In this document: positions 62,401-64,000 of the stretch, in pieces
Layout of the letters: every line of letters begins with the position of its first letter
Position numbering within the stretch: position 1 is the stretch's first letter
Source: Acanthosepion lycidas
Taxonomy: Eukaryota > Mollusca > Cephalopoda > Sepiida > Sepiidae
Length of the DNA: 64,000 nt
Direction: 5' to 3'
NCBI GenBank assembly: GCA_963932145.1
Contig: OZ010611.1
Span: 56,491,292-56,555,291, forward strand
Made by a program: the position numbers and the translations under genes
The notes under the pieces: generated by a model
The model's database searches: none
What the model saw: the letters and a program-made list of their open reading frames with translations, nothing else
Told to the model about the DNA's origin: nothing

Positions 62401-64000
62401 ATCTGGATTGAAACTATTTTTCTTTCTAATTCATAGAAATGGAGTAGCGTGCAATGGTGTCGTCTCATACAACTGTGAGTTAGTAGAAAAATTTGTGGGC
62501 ACAAAATGGGTGATCAATGTCTTATTCTCTTCTGTTTTTGCCTTGTCTTTACCTTTTTCTTCTATATTTAACATTATGTTGAGGCAAGGCCCCCCTCTAA
62601 ATCTGGATTGAAATTATTTTTCATTCTAATTCATAGAAATGGAGTAGCGTGCAATGGTGTCGTCTCATACAACTGTGAGATAGTAGGAAAATTTGTGGGA
62701 ACAAAATGCGTGATCAGTGACTTATTCTCTTCTGTTTGAGCCTTGTTTTTAGCTTTTTCTTCTATATTTAACATTATGTAGAGGCAAGGCCCCCCTCTAA
62801 ATCTGGATTGAAATTATTTTTCATTCTAATTCATAGAAATGTAGTAGCGTGCAATGGTGTCGTCTCATACAACTGTGAATTAGTAGAAAAATTTGTGGGC
62901 ACAAAATGGGTGATCAGTGTCTTATTCTCTTCTGTTTGAGCCTTTCTTTAGCTTTTTCTTCTATATTTAACATTATGTAGAGGCAAGGCCCCCCTCTAAA
63001 TCTGGATTGAAATTATTTTTCATTCTAATTTATAGAAATGGAGTAGCGTGAAATAGTGTCGTCTCATACAACTGTGAGTTAGTAGAAAAATTTGTGGGCA
63101 CAAAATCGGTGATCAGTTACTTATTCTCTTCTGTTTGAGCCTTGTCTTTAGCTTTTTCTTCTATATTTAACATTATGTAGAGGCAAGGCCCCCCTCTAAA
63201 TCTGGATGGAAATTATTTTTCATTCTCATTCATAGAAATGGAGTAGCGTGCAATGGTGTCGTCTCATACAACTGTGAGTTAGTAGAAAAATTTGTGGGCA
63301 CAAAATGGGTGATCAGTGACTTATTCTCTTCTGTTTGAGCCTTGTCTTTAGCTTTTTCTTCTATATTTAACATTATTTAGAGGCAAGGCTCCCCTCTAAA
63401 TCTGGATTGAAATTATTTTTCATTATCATTCATAGAAATGGAGTAGCGTGCAATGGTGTCGTCTCATACAACTGTGAGTTAGTAGAAAAATTTGTGGACA
63501 CAAAATGGGTGATCAGTGACTTATTCTCTTCTGTTTGTCCCTTGTCTTTACCTTTTTCTTCTATATTTAACATTATGTAGAGGTAAGGCCCCCCTCTAAA
63601 TCTGGATAGAAATTATTTTTCATTCTCATTCATAGAAATGGAGTAGCGTGCAATGGTGGTGTCTCATACAACTGTGAGTTAGTAGAAAAATTTGTGGGCA
63701 CAAAATGGGTGATCAGTGACTTATTCTCTTCTGTTTGAGCCTTGTCTTTAACTTTTTCTTCTATATTTAACATTATGTAGAGGCATGGCCCCCCTCTAAA
63801 TCTGGATTGAAATTATTTTTCTTTCTAATTCATAGAAATGGAGTAGCGTGCAATGGTGTCGTCTCATACAACTGTAGGTTAGTAGAAAAATATGTGGGCA
63901 CAAAATAGGTGATCAGTGTCTTATTCTCTTCTGTTTGTGCCTTGTCTCTACCTTTTTCTTCTATATTTAACATTATGGAGAGGCAAGGCCCCCCTCTAAA
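59401..64000 (+). repeat. Distant paralogue of 13.05-18.06 kb
   Basis: Monomer order matches 13.05-18.06 kb. Markers and offsets are: TGAAATAGAG (13086/59436, 46350), GAGTAGTGTG (15091/61040, 45949), TAGTAGATAA with GTGTTTTATTC (15931/61680, 45749), GTAGTAGCGT (17291/62841, 45550) and ACTGTAGGTT (17922/63871, 45949). Offsets change in steps of about 200 or 400 bp, so the copies differ by gains and losses of whole monomers. The homology runs off the window end. Confidence 0.82.

Larger units (their letters stand above)
1..64000. repeat. Satellite DNA array, 200-bp monomer, about 320 head-to-tail copies
   Basis: The sequence repeats every 200 bp from the first to the last base with all units in one orientation. 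Equivalent landmarks fall at 88, 888, 1288, 3088, 13459, 24457, 36444, 47227, 54420 and 62408. Their phase against an exact 200-bp grid slips by only 80 bp, so the mean unit is about 199.7 bp. The array runs off both ends, so its full size is unknown. No foreign DNA interrupts it. Long homogeneous arrays of this kind are known from eukaryotic heterochromatin, often at or near centromeres; the location here is inference. I do not recognise the monomer as a named family. The unit carries no gene, and no frame stays open through more than about one and a half monomers. Confidence 0.98.

Noticed and set aside
88..62611. Many open frames of 60-93 codons with near-identical translations, one per monomer
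   Set aside because: They recur with the 200-bp period; most begin at TTG rather than ATG. Because 200 is not a multiple of 3, the frame rotates from unit to unit, and they are broken freely by substitutions and indels. The four-base TTGA overlap between successive frames (for example 54420-54623 and 54620-54823) looks like translational coupling but is produced by the repeat itself. No ribosome-binding or splice context supports them.
1..64000. CRISPR array
   Set aside because: Spacing is regular, but there are no unique spacers: the full 200 bp of each unit is repeated, and no cas-like gene is present.
1..64000. CENP-B box
   Set aside because: I looked for TTCGNNNNANNCGGG and its complement. 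The TTCG of GGTTTCGTC is not followed by a CGGG, and the rare CCCG occurrences (4873, 28239) do not fit the complement.
1..64000. 5S rDNA, tRNA or other tandem RNA gene array
   Set aside because: A 200-bp period would fit a compact 5S or tRNA cluster, but I see no 5S internal control region and no GGTTCGAATCC-type B box on either strand.
1..64000. Transposon or LTR-derived tandem array, or a telomeric repeat
   Set aside because: No terminal repeats, target-site duplications, integrase or reverse transcriptase frames and no TTAGGG/TTTAGGG-type runs are visible; an ancient transposon origin of the monomer cannot be excluded.

Overview
The whole 64-kb window is one uninterrupted head-to-tail array of a satellite DNA monomer of 200 bp. 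I see no protein-coding gene, no RNA gene, no CRISPR array and no transposon. The unit is AT-rich: my hand-derived consensus has 73 G+C in 200 positions. Every line of the sequence is recognisable as this unit in the same orientation. Landmark positions drift by only about 80 bp between 88 and 62408, so I estimate 312 units there (mean about 199.7 bp) and about 320 in the window. This is the organisation of eukaryotic nuclear heterochromatin (centromeric, pericentromeric, subtelomeric or knob-like). I cannot name the organism or a known satellite family; 200 bp is close to a nucleosome repeat length.

The array is not uniform. Variant monomers are arranged in higher-order repeats (HORs) that change along the window. 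436-4670 holds two copies of an 11-monomer HOR, the second lacking one monomer. 4671-7207 is a short-period mixture. 7208-12791 is a tandem pair of a 14-monomer HOR (2792 bp). 12792-16228 is a mixed block. 16229-19671 is a 1.6-kb HOR pair, the second copy having one extra monomer. 19672-23275 is a pair of 1802-bp copies in which I found no mismatch. 23276-24660 is a chimeric tail. 24661-32225 is a near-consensus region with little long-period order. 32226-40098 contains overlapping duplications of 799, 1598 and 2198 bp. 40099-43550 and 43551-46932 are mixed. 46933-49550 is a 1.6-kb HOR built partly from 400-bp dimers. 49551-51120 is dimeric. 51121-57010 is a 3.2-kb HOR whose second copy lacks exactly four monomers. 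57011-64000 is a rearranged relative of 13-18 kb, about 46 kb away.

Nothing here works as genes together. The visible biology is array evolution by duplication and deletion in whole monomers, a CpG-poor unit whose two conserved CpGs show deamination-type changes, and a conserved 14-bp dyad in the unit that could be a protein-binding site. Open reading frames of 60-93 codons recur with the monomer period but are by-products of it. HOR copies with 0-2 differences per 1.4-2.2 kb mean either very recent duplication or, less likely, assembly duplication.
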